A stretch of 64,000 nt of DNA from Mesorhizobium sp. B2-4-3 (GCF_006442815.1 NZ_VFVL01000001.1:248001-312000), one strand, 5' to 3'. Positions 39,552-49,771 are shown, counted from the stretch's first letter. Notes: generated from the sequence alone by a model not told the origin. Numbers and translations: made by a program.

Positions 39552-40448
39552 TTAGTAAGACCAGCTGCGCGCCTTGGCGATGATAAAGTCGCGAAAAACG
39601 TGCAGCTTCGCCTGATTCTTCATCGCGTCGGGATAGGCGAAATAGGTATCGAAGGACGGCACCTCGGTCTCCGGCAGCAGCTGCACCAGGTTCGAGTCCT
39701 TGTTGATCACATAGTCCGGCAGCATGGCGATGCCGGCGCCGCCCTGCACGGCCCGCTTGATCGACAGGATGTCGTTGATCTGCAGCGTCGGCACCCGCTG
39801 CGCGCCCTCGAAATCGCCGACGGTCTCCAGCCAGTTCAGCTCCGACAGATGCGATGGCACCGGCACGCCGAAGGTGACGATGCGGTGGTTCCTGAGCTCG
39901 GCGATCGAGGCCGGCCTGCCGAACTTGGCGATATAGGACGGCGCCGCGTAGAGGTGGAAATGCACCGTGAACAGCCGGCGCTGGATAAGGTCGGGCTGCT
40001 GCGGCTGGCGCAGCCGGATCGCGCAATCGGCCTGGCGCATGGTGAGGTCGAGCTCCTCATTGGCGAGGATCAGCTGCAGGCTGATCTCGGGATAGAGCTC
40101 GATGAATTCCTGCACCCGCTCGGTCAGCCAGCCGGCGCCCAGGCCCACCGTGGTCGTTACCCTGAGCACGCCCGACGGCCGGTCCTTGGTCTCGGTCAGC
40201 CGCGTCTTGATCGTCTCCAGCTTCATCAGCACGTCATGCGCCGTGCGGAACAGCATCTCGCCCTGCTCGGTCAGCACCAGGCCGCGCGCATGGCGGTGGA
40301 ACAGCGCGACGCCGACATCATGCTCCAGCGCGCTGACCTGCCGCGAAATGGCCGATTGCGACAGATGCAGCGTCTCCGCGGCATGGGTGAACGACCCAGC
40401 CTCCGCCGCTGCGTGAAATACGCGTAATTTGTCCCAGTCCAGCGCCAT
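39552..40448 (-). CDS. LysR-family transcriptional regulator
   Basis: 298 residues. The N-terminal winged helix reads LDWDKLRVFHAAAEAGSFTH and LHLSQSAISRQVSALEHDVG, followed by a type 2 periplasmic-binding-like effector domain (GVLRVTTTVGLGAGWL). Targets are unknown. It lies 72 bases downstream of trxB on the same strand but most LysR proteins of this type act elsewhere. Confidence 0.88.
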   Translation of the reverse strand: MALDWDKLRVFHAAAEAGSFTHAAETLHLSQSAISRQVSALEHDVGVALFHRHARGLVLTEQGEMLFRTAHDVLMKLETIKTRLTETKDRPSGVLRVTTTVGLGAGWLTERVQEFIELYPEISLQLILANEELDLTMRQADCAIRLRQPQQPDLIQRRLFTVHFHLYAAPSYIAKFGRPASIAELRNHRIVTFGVPVPSHLSELNWLETVGDFEGAQRVPTLQINDILSIKRAVQGGAGIAMLPDYVINKDSNLVQLLPETEVPSFDTYFAYPDAMKNQAKLHVFRDFIIAKARSWSY

Positions 40449-40520
40449 GATTCCCCTCGCGTTGCCTTCGGCGTCTGAATGAAAAATCAGGCTTTTAAAC
40501 GGCTTCTTTCAGCCGATCTG

Positions 40521-41495
40521 TCATTCCGCCGCTTCGCGGTGAACCTCGATGCCCGCCAGATATTTTTCCGCCTCGAGCGCCGCCATGCAGCCAAGCCCAG
40601 CCGCCGTCACCGCCTGGCGGTACACGTCGTCGGTGACGTCGCCGGCGGCGAAGACGCCGGGCACATCGGTGCGGGTGGAATCGGGCGCCGTCCACAGATA
40701 GCCGTTCGGCTTCTGCTTCAACTTGCCGGCGAAGAGTTCCACCGCCGGCGCATGGCCGATGGCGACGAACACGCCGTCGACCGGCAGCTTCGATTCCTGG
40801 CCGGTCGCCACGTTCCGCAGCGTCAGGCCCTCGACCGAGGGCGGCAGCGGCGCCTTGCCCGGCCGTCCGGTGATCTCGTCGACGACCGTGTCCCAGATGA
40901 CGCGGACATTGTCCTTCTTGAGCAGCCGCTCACGCAGGATGCGCTCGGCGCGGAAATCGCCGCGCCGGTGGATGACGGTGACGCTCTTGGCGAGGTTCGA
41001 CAGATAGAGCGCCTCCTCGACCGCGGAATTGCCGCCGCCCACCACCGCGACGTCCTTGCCGCGATAGAAGAAGCCGTCGCAGGTGGCGCAGGCCGAAACG
41101 CCGAAGCCCATGAAGGTCTGCTCCGACGGGATGCCCAGCCACTTGGCCTGCGCGCCGGTGGCGATGATCAGCGCGTCCGCGGTATAGACGGTGCCGGAAT
41201 CGCCTGTGGCGCGGAACGGCCGCACGTTGAGGTCGACCTCGGTGATGATGTCGTTGATGATGTCGGTGCCGACATGCTCGGCCTGCTTGAGCATCTGCTC
41301 CATCAGCCAGGGGCCCTGGATCGGATCGGCGAAGCCGGGATAATTCTCGACGTCGGTAGTGATCATCAATTGGCCGCCCTGCTGCAGGCCGGCGACCAGC
41401 ATCGGCTTCAGCATGGCGCGGGCGGCATAGACCGCCGCCGTGTAGCCGGCCGGGCCGGAACCGATGATAAGAACGGGCGCATGTTTGGTGTTCAT
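40521..41495 (-). CDS. trxB: Thioredoxin reductase
   Basis: 324 residues. The FAD-binding GSGPAGYTAAVYAARA, redox-active CATC (136-139), NADPH-binding GGGNSAVEEALYLS and C-terminal FAAGDVTDDVYRQAVTAAG motifs are all present. It reduces thioredoxin with NADPH in the cytoplasm. The ATG at 41495 follows AGGGGA. It is divergent from an Lrp-family regulator. Confidence 0.95.
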   Translation of the reverse strand: MNTKHAPVLIIGSGPAGYTAAVYAARAMLKPMLVAGLQQGGQLMITTDVENYPGFADPIQGPWLMEQMLKQAEHVGTDIINDIITEVDLNVRPFRATGDSGTVYTADALIIATGAQAKWLGIPSEQTFMGFGVSACATCDGFFYRGKDVAVVGGGNSAVEEALYLSNLAKSVTVIHRRGDFRAERILRERLLKKDNVRVIWDTVVDEITGRPGKAPLPPSVEGLTLRNVATGQESKLPVDGVFVAIGHAPAVELFAGKLKQKPNGYLWTAPDSTRTDVPGVFAAGDVTDDVYRQAVTAAGLGCMAALEAEKYLAGIEVHREAAE

Positions 41496-41771
41496 GAAAG
41501 TCCCCTGCGGCGCGCAGCCGTGGTTTGTCGCGCGTAATGTAAGTGTTGCCCGTGAGACCAGCAAGGCAGGTTGGCTTTCGTCCCCGGAAAGCTTCGTTCC
41601 CCGCCTATCGGGCCATATCGCCGCCCGTCACCGATGCATGTCGTCCAGAGATATGCGCGGCTCTGGGATCACGGCATGCCTCAAAACAGGGAGAAAATCA
41701 TCGCAAAGCTATGGCCTCTGGCGCGAAACCAAATTACAAAATTGCGAAAGATTCTTGCGCGAAAGTCCTTC

Positions 41772-42248
41772 ATGCCGCTGAAAGCCGATCTCGACGCCAT
41801 CGACTGGAAGATCCTGCGCGAACTGCAGGGCGACGGCCGCATGACCAATGTCGAACTGTCCAACCGGGTCGGCATCTCGGCGCCGCCTTGCCTGCGCCGC
41901 GTCAGGCGGCTGGAAGAGGCCGGCATCATCCGCGGCTACCGTGCCCTCCTCAACGCGCCGGCGCTGGGCATGGATGTCGTCGCCTTCTGCCTGATCGGCC
42001 TGCATCATCAGGCCGACGCCGAGCTGAAGACCTTCGCCGAGCGCACGCGCGGCTGGCCAATCGTGCGCGACGCCTGGATGGTTTCGGGCGAATCCGATTT
42101 CCTGCTGCACTGCGTGGCGAGCGATCTCGGCACCTTCCAGACCTTCGTCATCGAGGAGCTGGCTTCGGCGCCGAATGTCGACACCGTGCGCACCGCCTTG
42201 ACCATCCGCCGCGTCAAGGATGAGGGCCTGGTGGCTTTTCCGACTTAA
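41772..42248 (+). CDS. Lrp/AsnC-family transcriptional regulator
   Basis: 158 residues. The N-terminal HTH (LDAIDWKILRELQGDGRMTN, VELSNRVGISAPPCLRRVRR) is followed by an alpha/beta ligand-binding RAM domain (GMDVVAFCLIGL, VIEELASAPNVDTVRTALTI). The ATG at 41772 is chosen on family length; an upstream reading from 41571 has no homology. Members sense amino acids. It is divergent from trxB with a 276-base intergenic region. Confidence 0.88.
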   Translation: MPLKADLDAIDWKILRELQGDGRMTNVELSNRVGISAPPCLRRVRRLEEAGIIRGYRALLNAPALGMDVVAFCLIGLHHQADAELKTFAERTRGWPIVRDAWMVSGESDFLLHCVASDLGTFQTFVIEELASAPNVDTVRTALTIRRVKDEGLVAFPT

Positions 42249-42296
42249 TGCATGTCTCCCGAAAGTGGGAACCTGTTTCGGGACAAAGACATGCAT
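42248..42296. repeat. 49-bp palindromic repeat after the lrp gene
   Basis: ATGCATGTCT and AGACATGCAT arms enclose CCCGAAAGTGGGAACCTGTTTCGGG. It starts at the last base of the lrp stop codon. Length and core resemble the 25847/38296 elements though the arms differ. Confidence 0.65.
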
Positions 42297-42419
42297 AGAA
42301 TCAATAACTAAAGCGCATGGAGCGAATCTGAAGGATCGCGACGCGCTTTAATGTGCCGGCTTCCGGAAATTCATCTGCAAAAACAGCGGTTTAGCTCCAG
42401 GCTTTGAATCAACCCGGGA

Positions 42420-43049
42420 TCAGAGCGACCGTATCGCGGTAAGCAGCGCCTCAAGGTCATGAGTGTCGCGCAACGGCGAAACCGAGAGCCCGCCTGTCGT
42501 CGAGCCTTCGCCGTCGATCAGCCAGCCACGCGCAAGGCCGGCACGCTGGCCGGCTTCCATGTCCGCCGGCTTGTCGCCGACGATCAGCGATCGGCTGAGA
42601 TCGAGGTCGAGCCGCCGGCCCGCCTCCAGTAGCATGCCCGGATTGGGCTTGCGCATCGGATGATCGGCAACCGCCAACGCGCCCCTGCCGGCCTCGTGGT
42701 AGGCGCAGGCAAGCACCATGTCGACGAAGGCATTTTTCTCAGCCAGCAGCTCGAGCACCCGCCCATTGACCCGCGCGAACGCGTCCCAGCCGAAATAGCC
42801 ACGCGCGATGCCGGACTGGTTGGTGACGACAATCACCGGAACTCCGCCTTGGTTCGCGGCCTCGATGACCGGCGCGATGCCGTCGCGCAGCACCATGGCC
42901 GCCGGATCGTCGGGATAGCCGGTATCGACATTGATGGTGCCGTCACGGTCGAGGAACAGCGCCGGCCGGCCGGCTGGAAACATCCTGGCCCCGATCCGCT
43001 CGACCCACAGGCCGGGCTCGGCTAGCGGAAAGCCCCTGCTCTCAGCCAT
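42420..43049 (-). CDS. gmhB: D-glycero-D-manno-heptose 1,7-bisphosphate phosphatase
   Basis: 209 residues of the HAD superfamily. The nucleophile motif is LFLDRDGTINVD, with the following VVTNQSGIARGYF and SLIVGDKPADMEAG motifs. It removes the C7 phosphate in ADP-heptose synthesis for LPS inner core. Its start overlaps the end of gmhA by 8 bases, making it the last gene of hldE-gmhA-gmhB. Confidence 0.92.
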   Translation of the reverse strand: MAESRGFPLAEPGLWVERIGARMFPAGRPALFLDRDGTINVDTGYPDDPAAMVLRDGIAPVIEAANQGGVPVIVVTNQSGIARGYFGWDAFARVNGRVLELLAEKNAFVDMVLACAYHEAGRGALAVADHPMRKPNPGMLLEAGRRLDLDLSRSLIVGDKPADMEAGQRAGLARGWLIDGEGSTTGGLSVSPLRDTHDLEALLTAIRSL

Positions 43050-43614
43050 TGCTGAGACGCGCTTCGACCGCCTCGCACAGATGGTGGTAGAGGCACAGAT
43101 GCCCCTGCTGGATGATCGGCGTCGAGGTCGACGGCACGTTGAGCAGAATGTCGGTCAGCGGCTTGAGCTTGCCGCCGGTCTCGCCGGTCAGGCTGATCAC
43201 CGTCATGCCCATCGCCCGCGCCTGCTCGGCGGCGGCAAGGATGCTTGGCGAATTGCCGCTGGTCGAGATGGCGAGCAGCACCGCGCCTTCCGATCCATGC
43301 GCCTCGACCTGGCGCGAGAACACCGTGTCGAAGCCGTAGTCGTTGCCCCAGGCCGTCAGCACCGCGGCGTTGGCCGGCAGCGCGATGACGTTATAGGCCT
43401 TGCGCTCCTTCAGGAAGCGGCCGACCAGCTCACCAGCGATGTGGATGGCGTCGCTCGCCGAGCCGCCATTGCCGCAGATCAGCAGCGCCTTGCCTTGCGA
43501 AAGCGCTGTCACCACGGTGCTCACCGCGCGCTCCATCTCGCCGGTAAGATCGCGCTCGACCATCGCCGATATCGCCGCCGCGGAGCGGACCAGATAGTCG
43601 TTCAGTTCAGACAT
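43042..43614 (-). CDS. gmhA: Phosphoheptose isomerase
   Basis: 190 residues of the SIS fold. LICGNGGSASDAIHIAGELVG and AISTSGNSPSILAAAEQA are diagnostic. It converts sedoheptulose 7-phosphate to D-glycero-D-manno-heptose 7-phosphate, the first step of the heptose pathway. The start at 43614 is seven bases after the hldE stop. Confidence 0.94.
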   Translation of the reverse strand: MSELNDYLVRSAAAISAMVERDLTGEMERAVSTVVTALSQGKALLICGNGGSASDAIHIAGELVGRFLKERKAYNVIALPANAAVLTAWGNDYGFDTVFSRQVEAHGSEGAVLLAISTSGNSPSILAAAEQARAMGMTVISLTGETGGKLKPLTDILLNVPSTSTPIIQQGHLCLYHHLCEAVEARLSNG

Positions 43615-43621
43615 GAGATCC

Positions 43622-45106
43622 TCAGTTTGCGGCACGCAGCTTGCCGATCGTGTTCGTCGTGCTCTTGCCGGCGACGAGATCGACCAGCACCACACGCCCG
43701 CCCGCCTTCTGGACGACATCGGCGCCGACAACGGTCTCCACCGTGTAGTCCGCCCCCTTGACCAGTATGTCAGGCAGGAGCGCCTCGATCAGCTTGAGCG
43801 GGGTATCCTCCTCGAAGACGACGACGGCATCGACAGAGGCAAGCGCTGCCAGCACGCAGGCGCGGTCATGCTGGTTGTTGACCGGACGCCCCGGCCCCTT
43901 CAGCCGGTGCACCGAGGCGTCGCTGTTGAGGCCGAGCACCAGCCGGTCGCACTGGCTGCGCGCGGCATGCAGCAGGCTGACATGGCCGGCATGCAGGATG
44001 TCGAAGCAGCCATTGGTGAAGCCGACGGTCAGCCCCTCTTCCTTCCAGGCGGCGACCATCCTGGCCGCGGCGTTGAAATCGAGGATGGCGTCCTGGTGGC
44101 CGGTCGGCCCATGTGAGCGGAACAGCGCGCCGGACAGCTCCTCGACGTTCAGCCGCGCGGTGCCGCGTTTTCCCACCACGACGCCGCCCGCCGCGTTGGC
44201 GATGACGGCGGCATGCACCCGGTCGGCGCCGGCGGCGAGCGACAGCGCGAAGTTGGCGATGACCGTGTCGCCGGCACCGGAAACGTCGAACACTTCGCGC
44301 GCCTGGGTGGAGATGTGGCGGGCATCCTCGGCGGAGACCACGCTCATCCCCTTCTCGCTGCGCGTGGCGACGATGAACTCGAAATCATGCGTGGCGATCA
44401 GGTCGCGCGCCGCGGCCACGATCTCGTCGTCGCCGAAGACCTTGCGCCCGACCGCCTCGCCAAGCTCCTTGCGGTTCGGCGTCACTGCCGTAGCACCTGC
44501 ATAGCGCGCATAGTCGCTCCCCTTCGGATCGACCAGCACCGGCTTGCCGGCATCGCGGCAGATCGCGATCAGCTCGCCAGCGACGCCGTCGAGCAGGATG
44601 CCCTTGCCGTAGTCGGAGAGGATGACGATGTCGGCGCGGCCAAGCGCTGCCTGGAAATGATCGATGAGCTTCGCCCGCTCGGCGGACGTCAGCGGCTTGA
44701 TCTCTTCCTCGTCGAAACGCAGCACCTGCTGGTTGAGCGCGCTGAAGCGGCTTTTCGACGAGGTCATGCGGTCCCGGCGCTGCAGGAGCCCGTCGGTGTC
44801 GACGCCGATCTCGCCGAGCATCCGCATCAGATTGTTGCCGGCCTGGTCGGCGCCGATCACCGAAACGGGGATGGCGGCAGCACCCAGCGAGACGATGTTG
44901 GAGACGACATTGCCGGCGCCGCCCATGTTCAACGTCTCGCCCCTTCCATGCAGCACCGGGATGGGGGCTTCCGGCGAGATGCGCTCGATCACCCCGCTGA
45001 CGAAGCGGTCGAGGATGAAATCGCCCACCACCAGCACGGTGACGTCGCCGAACCGGGCGATGGTGCGATGCAAAGGTTCCGGAGAAGGCGGATGGTGCTT
45101 GATCAT
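43622..45106 (-). CDS. hldE: Bifunctional heptose 7-phosphate kinase / 1-phosphate adenylyltransferase
   Basis: 494 residues. The N-terminal PfkB-type kinase domain (VVGDFILDRFVSGVIERISP; GAGDTVIANFALSLAAG) is fused to a C-terminal nucleotidyltransferase with the FTNGCFDILHAGH motif near residue 355. It phosphorylates heptose 7-phosphate at C1 and, after GmhB acts, forms ADP-heptose. It heads the hldE-gmhA-gmhB operon; the rest of the pathway, hldD-waaF-waaC, lies close by on the other strand. Confidence 0.95.
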   Translation of the reverse strand: MIKHHPPSPEPLHRTIARFGDVTVLVVGDFILDRFVSGVIERISPEAPIPVLHGRGETLNMGGAGNVVSNIVSLGAAAIPVSVIGADQAGNNLMRMLGEIGVDTDGLLQRRDRMTSSKSRFSALNQQVLRFDEEEIKPLTSAERAKLIDHFQAALGRADIVILSDYGKGILLDGVAGELIAICRDAGKPVLVDPKGSDYARYAGATAVTPNRKELGEAVGRKVFGDDEIVAAARDLIATHDFEFIVATRSEKGMSVVSAEDARHISTQAREVFDVSGAGDTVIANFALSLAAGADRVHAAVIANAAGGVVVGKRGTARLNVEELSGALFRSHGPTGHQDAILDFNAAARMVAAWKEEGLTVGFTNGCFDILHAGHVSLLHAARSQCDRLVLGLNSDASVHRLKGPGRPVNNQHDRACVLAALASVDAVVVFEEDTPLKLIEALLPDILVKGADYTVETVVGADVVQKAGGRVVLVDLVAGKSTTNTIGKLRAAN

Positions 45107-45259
45107 CTCACTCGAGGTCTGCCTGAAGACGGCCGGACTTGATTAGGTTTCAGCGCCGGAATTGTGGCGTGGGCTACTCAAGGCGATGCCGATATACCGC
45201 AATTCGGGCGAGCGCAACGGCAGGCATGGTGCGGACCGCAGCCGAAGCCGGCTGGGCAA

Positions 45260-45892
45260 TCAGCTCCTCTGAAGGGCGACGTGGACGCCGAGGCCGACCA
45301 GCACGGCGCCACCCGCACGCTGCATCAGCCGCTGCGCGCGTCCTGAACGCCGCAGCCGGGCGATCATCGCGCCGGCCAGGAACACGCAGGCGATGTCGGC
45401 CGAGGAAAACATCAGGTTGACGATGGTTCCCAGCACCACGAACTGCAGCCAGACTGGCAACGCCGCGGAAGCGTCGATGAACTGCGGCAGGAACGCCATG
45501 AAGAAGATCGCCGTCTTGGGATTGAGCACCTCGACGGTGATGCTCTCGAAAAAGGCCCGGCGGGCCGATTTCCGCTCGATCGCGGGCAGCGCCGTCTCGC
45601 CGTCCGCGCGCTTGCGGAAAAGACAAACGCCGAGCCAGATCAGATAGAGCGCGCCGACGAGCTTGACCGCCAGGTAGAGCGGCGGCACGGCGTGGAACAG
45701 CACGGACAGGCCAGCGGCGGCCGCAAAGACATGGAAATAGCCGCCGAGATGGATGCCGAGAGCCGCCGTCAGCCCGGACCAGCGCCCGCGCGCCATGGTC
45801 TGCGCCGCCGCATAAAGCATGGCGGGGCCGGGTATATAGGCGAAGATCGCCGTGGTGGCGAAGAACGCGATGAGCAGTTCGGTCGACGGCAT
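45260..45892 (-). CDS. LysE-family exporter
   Basis: 210 residues, about six membrane helices, with the family signature AYIPGPAMLYAAAQTMARG and the central VLNPKTAIFFMAFLPQF. The ATG at 45892 follows GAGGGA. It lies between the two divergent heptose blocks but has no apparent link to LPS synthesis. The exported amino acid or analogue is unknown. Confidence 0.88.
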   Translation of the reverse strand: MPSTELLIAFFATTAIFAYIPGPAMLYAAAQTMARGRWSGLTAALGIHLGGYFHVFAAAAGLSVLFHAVPPLYLAVKLVGALYLIWLGVCLFRKRADGETALPAIERKSARRAFFESITVEVLNPKTAIFFMAFLPQFIDASAALPVWLQFVVLGTIVNLMFSSADIACVFLAGAMIARLRRSGRAQRLMQRAGGAVLVGLGVHVALQRS

Positions 45893-46046
45893 TCTTGGTC
45901 CCTCATGGTACTGCGGGTAGCGAATGCCTACTGAAGCGGGAGCTTTTGCGGCTTCACTGTGATGCACCGGAGCGCCTGCTTTATCGACACTCCCGTCCAC
46001 CTCCCCTATAAGGGCCGGAATCGGCAACGGAGCAAGGCTGAAAAGC

Positions 46047-46997
46047 ATGATCATTGTCACGGGCGGCGCCGGCATGATCGGCTCCAACATCGTCGCCGCT
46101 CTCAACGCCGAGGGGCATGACGACATCGTCGTCGTCGACGACCTCACCGACGGCCACAAGATCGCCAATCTCGCCGACCTGCGCATCGCCGACTATCTCG
46201 ACAAGGACGATTTTCTCGCCCGGCTCGAGGACGGCGCGCTCGGCCGCATCGAGGCCGTCTTCCATCAAGGCGCTTGCTCGATCACCACCGAATGGAACGG
46301 CAAGTTCATGATGGAGGTGAACTACGCCTATTCGAAGCGGCTGCTGCATGCCTGCCTCGGACTGCGTGTCCCGTTCCTTTACGCCTCGTCGGCGTCGGTC
46401 TATGGCGGCGGCAGCGAGTTCCGCGAGGAGCCCGAATTAGAGCGGCCCCTCAACGTCTACGCCTATTCCAAGAAACTGTTCGATGACTATGTCCGCCGCA
46501 ATGTCTTCGACACCGATCATTCGCAGGTCGCCGGCCTGCGCTATTTCAACGTCTATGGACCGCGCGAGGCGCACAAAGGCGCCATGGCTTCGGTCGCTTT
46601 CCATCTGTTCAACCAGGTCGAACGCGGCGAAAACCCGAAGCTGTTCGGCGCTTATGGCGATTTCGGCCCCGGCGAGCAGAGCCGCGACTTCATCCATGTC
46701 GGCGACGTGGCGGAGGTCAATCTGTGGCTGTGGAAACGCGGCGCGAGCGGCATCTTCAATTGCGGTACCGGCCGCGCCCAGCCGTTCCGGGCGATTGCCG
46801 AGACGGTCATCGACACACTGGGCAAGGGCGAGATCGAGTTCATCCCCTTCCCTGATCATCTCAAGGGCAGCTACCAGAGTTTCACGCAGGCTGATATGTC
46901 CCGCTTGCGCGCGGCCGGCTACAATGGCCAATTCCGTACAGTCGAAACCGGCGTCAGGGACTATGTCGAATGGCTGAAGGCCCAACGATCCTCGTGA
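46047..46997 (+). CDS. hldD: ADP-L-glycero-D-manno-heptose 6-epimerase
   Basis: 316 residues of the extended SDR family. The NADP-binding [15 protein letters not shown] is at the N-terminus, and the [13 protein letters not shown] segment carries the catalytic Tyr/Lys. It inverts C6 of ADP-heptose in the last step of precursor synthesis. It is followed by waaF with a 28-base overlap, so the pathway enzyme and the transferases are translated together. Confidence 0.94.
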   Translation: MIIVTGGAGMIGSNIVAALNAEGHDDIVVVDDLTDGHKIANLADLRIADYLDKDDFLARLEDGALGRIEAVFHQGACSITTEWNGKFMMEVNYAYSKRLLHACLGLRVPFLYASSASVYGGGSEFREEPELERPLNVYAYSKKLFDDYVRRNVFDTDHSQVAGLRYFNVYGPREAHKGAMASVAFHLFNQVERGENPKLFGAYGDFGPGEQSRDFIHVGDVAEVNLWLWKRGASGIFNCGTGRAQPFRAIAETVIDTLGKGEIEFIPFPDHLKGSYQSFTQADMSRLRAAGYNGQFRTVETGVRDYVEWLKAQRSS

Positions 46998-47977
46998 TCG
47001 GCCCACGCTGGGTGGGCGACATGGTCATGGCGCAGTGCCTGTTTGCGGCGCTGAAGGAAAAGCATCCGCACGCCGCCATCGACGTGCTGGCGCCGGCCTG
47101 GGCCGCACCTTTGGTCAGGCGCATGCCCGAGATACGCAGCCAGATCGACTTTCCGCTGATGCCGGGAGCGCTCGAATTCCGCAGCCGCAGGCGCTTCGGC
47201 CGCCTGCTGCGCGGCCGCTACGACATGGCCTATGTGCTGCCAGGAAGCTGGAAGTCGGCCCTGATCCCGTTCTTCGCCCGCATTCCGCACCGCGTCGGCA
47301 ATCTGCGCGAGATGCGCTATGGCCTGCTGACCGATGTCGTGCCGCTGCCCGAAGCGCTGAAACGGCGCACGGCGCGCGCCTATTTCGGCCTCGCGCGCGG
47401 CGGCACCTTTCGCGCGCCGAGGCTTACCGTCGACAAGGCCAACCAGGCGGATTTGCTGGCGCGCTTCGGGCTGGCGGGCCAGAAATTCGTCGCCTTGATG
47501 CCAGGCGCCGAGTTCGGCCCGGCAAAACGCTGGCCGAGCGATCATTATGCCGGGCTTGCCCGAGACATGATGGCAAAGGGTTTGGGCGTCGCGCTGCTCG
47601 GCTCGAAGAACGATGCCGATGTGACCGGCGAGATCGCCGCGCTCGCGACGGGCGCCGTCGACCTTGCCGGCAAGACGCGGCTGGAGGACGCCATCGACCT
47701 GATCGCCGCGGCGAAGCTCGCGGTGTCGAACGACAGCGGGCTGATGCATGTCGCCGCCGCCGTCGGCACGCCGATCGTGGCCGTCTACGGTTCGACCTCG
47801 CCGCAAAACACGCCGCCGCTCAGCGACCGCTCCGAGCTGATCTGGCTGCATCTGTCCTGCTCGCCCTGCCACAAGAAGGTCTGCCCGCTCGGCCATCTCA
47901 ACTGCCTGAAGACGCTCGATGTCGCCCGCGTTACAGCCGCGGCCGACCGCTTGCTTGAGGTTCCGGCGGCCGCATGA
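46970..47977 (+). CDS. waaF: ADP-heptose:LPS heptosyltransferase II
   Basis: 335 residues of glycosyltransferase family 9. [32 protein letters not shown] and [22 protein letters not shown] are the family landmarks. It adds the second heptose to the LPS inner core at the cytoplasmic face of the inner membrane. Its end overlaps the start of waaC by four bases. Confidence 0.93.
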   Translation: MAEGPTILVIGPRWVGDMVMAQCLFAALKEKHPHAAIDVLAPAWAAPLVRRMPEIRSQIDFPLMPGALEFRSRRRFGRLLRGRYDMAYVLPGSWKSALIPFFARIPHRVGNLREMRYGLLTDVVPLPEALKRRTARAYFGLARGGTFRAPRLTVDKANQADLLARFGLAGQKFVALMPGAEFGPAKRWPSDHYAGLARDMMAKGLGVALLGSKNDADVTGEIAALATGAVDLAGKTRLEDAIDLIAAAKLAVSNDSGLMHVAAAVGTPIVAVYGSTSPQNTPPLSDRSELIWLHLSCSPCHKKVCPLGHLNCLKTLDVARVTAAADRLLEVPAAA

Positions 47978-48948
47978 AAGTGCTGATCGTCAAGACATCG
48001 TCGATGGGCGATGTCATTCACACCTTTCCCGCCGTCGAGGACGCGGTGCGCAACCGCCCCGACATAAATTTCGACTGGTGCGTGGAGGAGGCGTTCACCG
48101 GCATCGTGGCGCTGCACCCGGCCATTGGAGCGATCCACAAGGTGGCGGTCCGGCGCTGGCGCAAAAAGCTTTTCGACGGCGCCACATGGCGCGAGATGGC
48201 CGGACTGCGCAAAGCGCTGCGCGCCTCGCGCTACGATCTTGTCATCGACGCCCAAGGCTTGTTGAAGTCGGCCCTGGTCGCCATACAGGCCGGCGCGCCG
48301 ATTGCCGGCTTCGATCGGGCGAGCGCCCGCGAGCCATCGGCGACGCTGTTTTATCAGCGCAAATATGCCGTGCCGCGCGACCTGCATGCCATCGAGCGCA
48401 CCCGGCGGCTGTTCGGGCTGGCGCTTGGTTACCAGCCCGACCTGTCGACGCTTCAGTCAGGCATCGTGCCACCGGCTGGCGGCCTGCTTGGCGTTGAAGG
48501 CAGAACCGCCTTCCTGCTGCATGGCACCAGCCGCGAGGACAAGAAATGGCCGGTCGAGGATTGGATCGAAACCGCGCGCCAGCTGGCCGACCGGCAATTC
48601 ACGCCGGTGGTCACCTGGTCGAATGAGGCGGAAAAATCTGTCGCGGAAGCCGTTGCCGCCGCAGTGCCAAGGACGGTGCTAGTAGCGAAATCGCCGCTCG
48701 CGGATATCGCCGCGATCCTCGGCCGCTCGGCGCTGGTCATCGGCGCCGACACCGGCCTCACCCACCTCGCCAGCGCTTTCGGCCTGCCGACGGTCGCCAT
48801 CTTCCTGGCGACGGAACCGGGTCTCACCGGCCCGCGCGGGCCGTTTGCATCGACCTTGCTTGCGCCTGCGGGAGGCAGGGTGACGCCGACTGAGGTAATG
48901 GCTGAGGTTGAGCGCCTGCTGGCGCTCAGATCAAACGCACCAGCGTGA
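47974..48948 (+). CDS. waaC: ADP-heptose:LPS heptosyltransferase I
   Basis: 324 residues of glycosyltransferase family 9. [20 protein letters not shown] opens the protein, and the nucleotide-sugar region reads GADTGLTHLASAFGLPTVAI. It attaches the first heptose to Kdo. It is coupled to waaF by an ATGA overlap. Its stop codon coincides with the left end of a long palindrome shared with the convergent greA. Confidence 0.93.
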   Translation: MKVLIVKTSSMGDVIHTFPAVEDAVRNRPDINFDWCVEEAFTGIVALHPAIGAIHKVAVRRWRKKLFDGATWREMAGLRKALRASRYDLVIDAQGLLKSALVAIQAGAPIAGFDRASAREPSATLFYQRKYAVPRDLHAIERTRRLFGLALGYQPDLSTLQSGIVPPAGGLLGVEGRTAFLLHGTSREDKKWPVEDWIETARQLADRQFTPVVTWSNEAEKSVAEAVAAAVPRTVLVAKSPLADIAAILGRSALVIGADTGLTHLASAFGLPTVAIFLATEPGLTGPRGPFASTLLAPAGGRVTPTEVMAEVERLLALRSNAPA

Positions 48949-49089
48949 GGACCTTTTCAGAATTCGCTCTGGTGAGTCGAATAGCGTGGTTTTCGAGAAC
49001 CGGAGCGGAGCGTACTTAAAGTACGTGAGCACCGGAAGCGCAGAAAACCGCGCTAGTCGGCCGCCAGAGTAGAATTATCAAAAGGTCCT
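48948..49089. repeat. 142-bp imperfect palindrome between waaC and greA
   Basis: Ends AGGACCTTTT (48948-48957) and AAAAGGTCCT (49080-49089) are exact inverses, and pairing continues inward to CGTACTT-A-AAGTACG at 49018. Each end touches a stop codon, so it can act as a bidirectional terminator for convergent waaC and greA. It is probably a dispersed repeat. Confidence 0.8.
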
Positions 49090-49562
49090 TAGATAAACTG
49101 CACCTGGACGATCTCGTACCCCCGTGCCCCGCCCGGAGCATTGACCTCGATGGCGTCGCCGACTTCCTTGCCGATGAGAGCGCGCGCGATCGGCGAGGAG
49201 ATCGAGATGCGGCCGGACTTCACGTCCGCTTCCTGGTCGCCGACGATCTGGTAGGTCTTCTTTTCCTCGGTGTCCTCGTCGACGAGCACGACGGTCGCGC
49301 CGAACTTCACCTTGTCGCCGGAAAGCTTGGAGACGTCGATAACCTCGGCCCGCGCGATCAGATCCTCGAGCTCGTTGATGCGGCCCTCATTGTGGCTCTG
49401 CGACTCCTTCGCCGCGTGATACTCGGCATTTTCGGACAGGTCGCCATGCGAGCGCGCTTCGGAAATCGCCTCGATGATGCGAGGACGCTCCCCTTGCTGG
49501 CGCCAGCGAAGTTCTTCCTTCAATGACGCGAACCCCTCGCCTGTCATCGGGACCTTGATCAT
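49089..49562 (-). CDS. greA: Transcription elongation factor GreA
   Basis: 157 residues, the normal length. The N-terminal coiled coil ([13 protein letters not shown] to [12 protein letters not shown]) includes the acidic tip region ([16 protein letters not shown]), and the C-terminal FKBP-like domain ends [20 protein letters not shown]. It stimulates RNA polymerase to cleave backtracked transcripts. Confidence 0.97.
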   Translation of the reverse strand: MIKVPMTGEGFASLKEELRWRQQGERPRIIEAISEARSHGDLSENAEYHAAKESQSHNEGRINELEDLIARAEVIDVSKLSGDKVKFGATVVLVDEDTEEKKTYQIVGDQEADVKSGRISISSPIARALIGKEVGDAIEVNAPGGARGYEIVQVQFI

Positions 49563-49771
49563 AGCCTGACCTTTCTGCCGCCACCCCCGTTTTCGGGAGG
49601 GACCTTGTCAATGGGTACAAAAAGAAAACGGTCCGGCAGCCTCGGGCTAACGGAACCGTCTCACCACAATTTCCCTGAATATAGCGATCTTTGCGTGATT
49701 TTCACGCCCAAAAATTGAAGTTCCGCAAAATGATCACCGCTTTCGCGGGCCCGCCGCTGGCGGCGAGCAAC

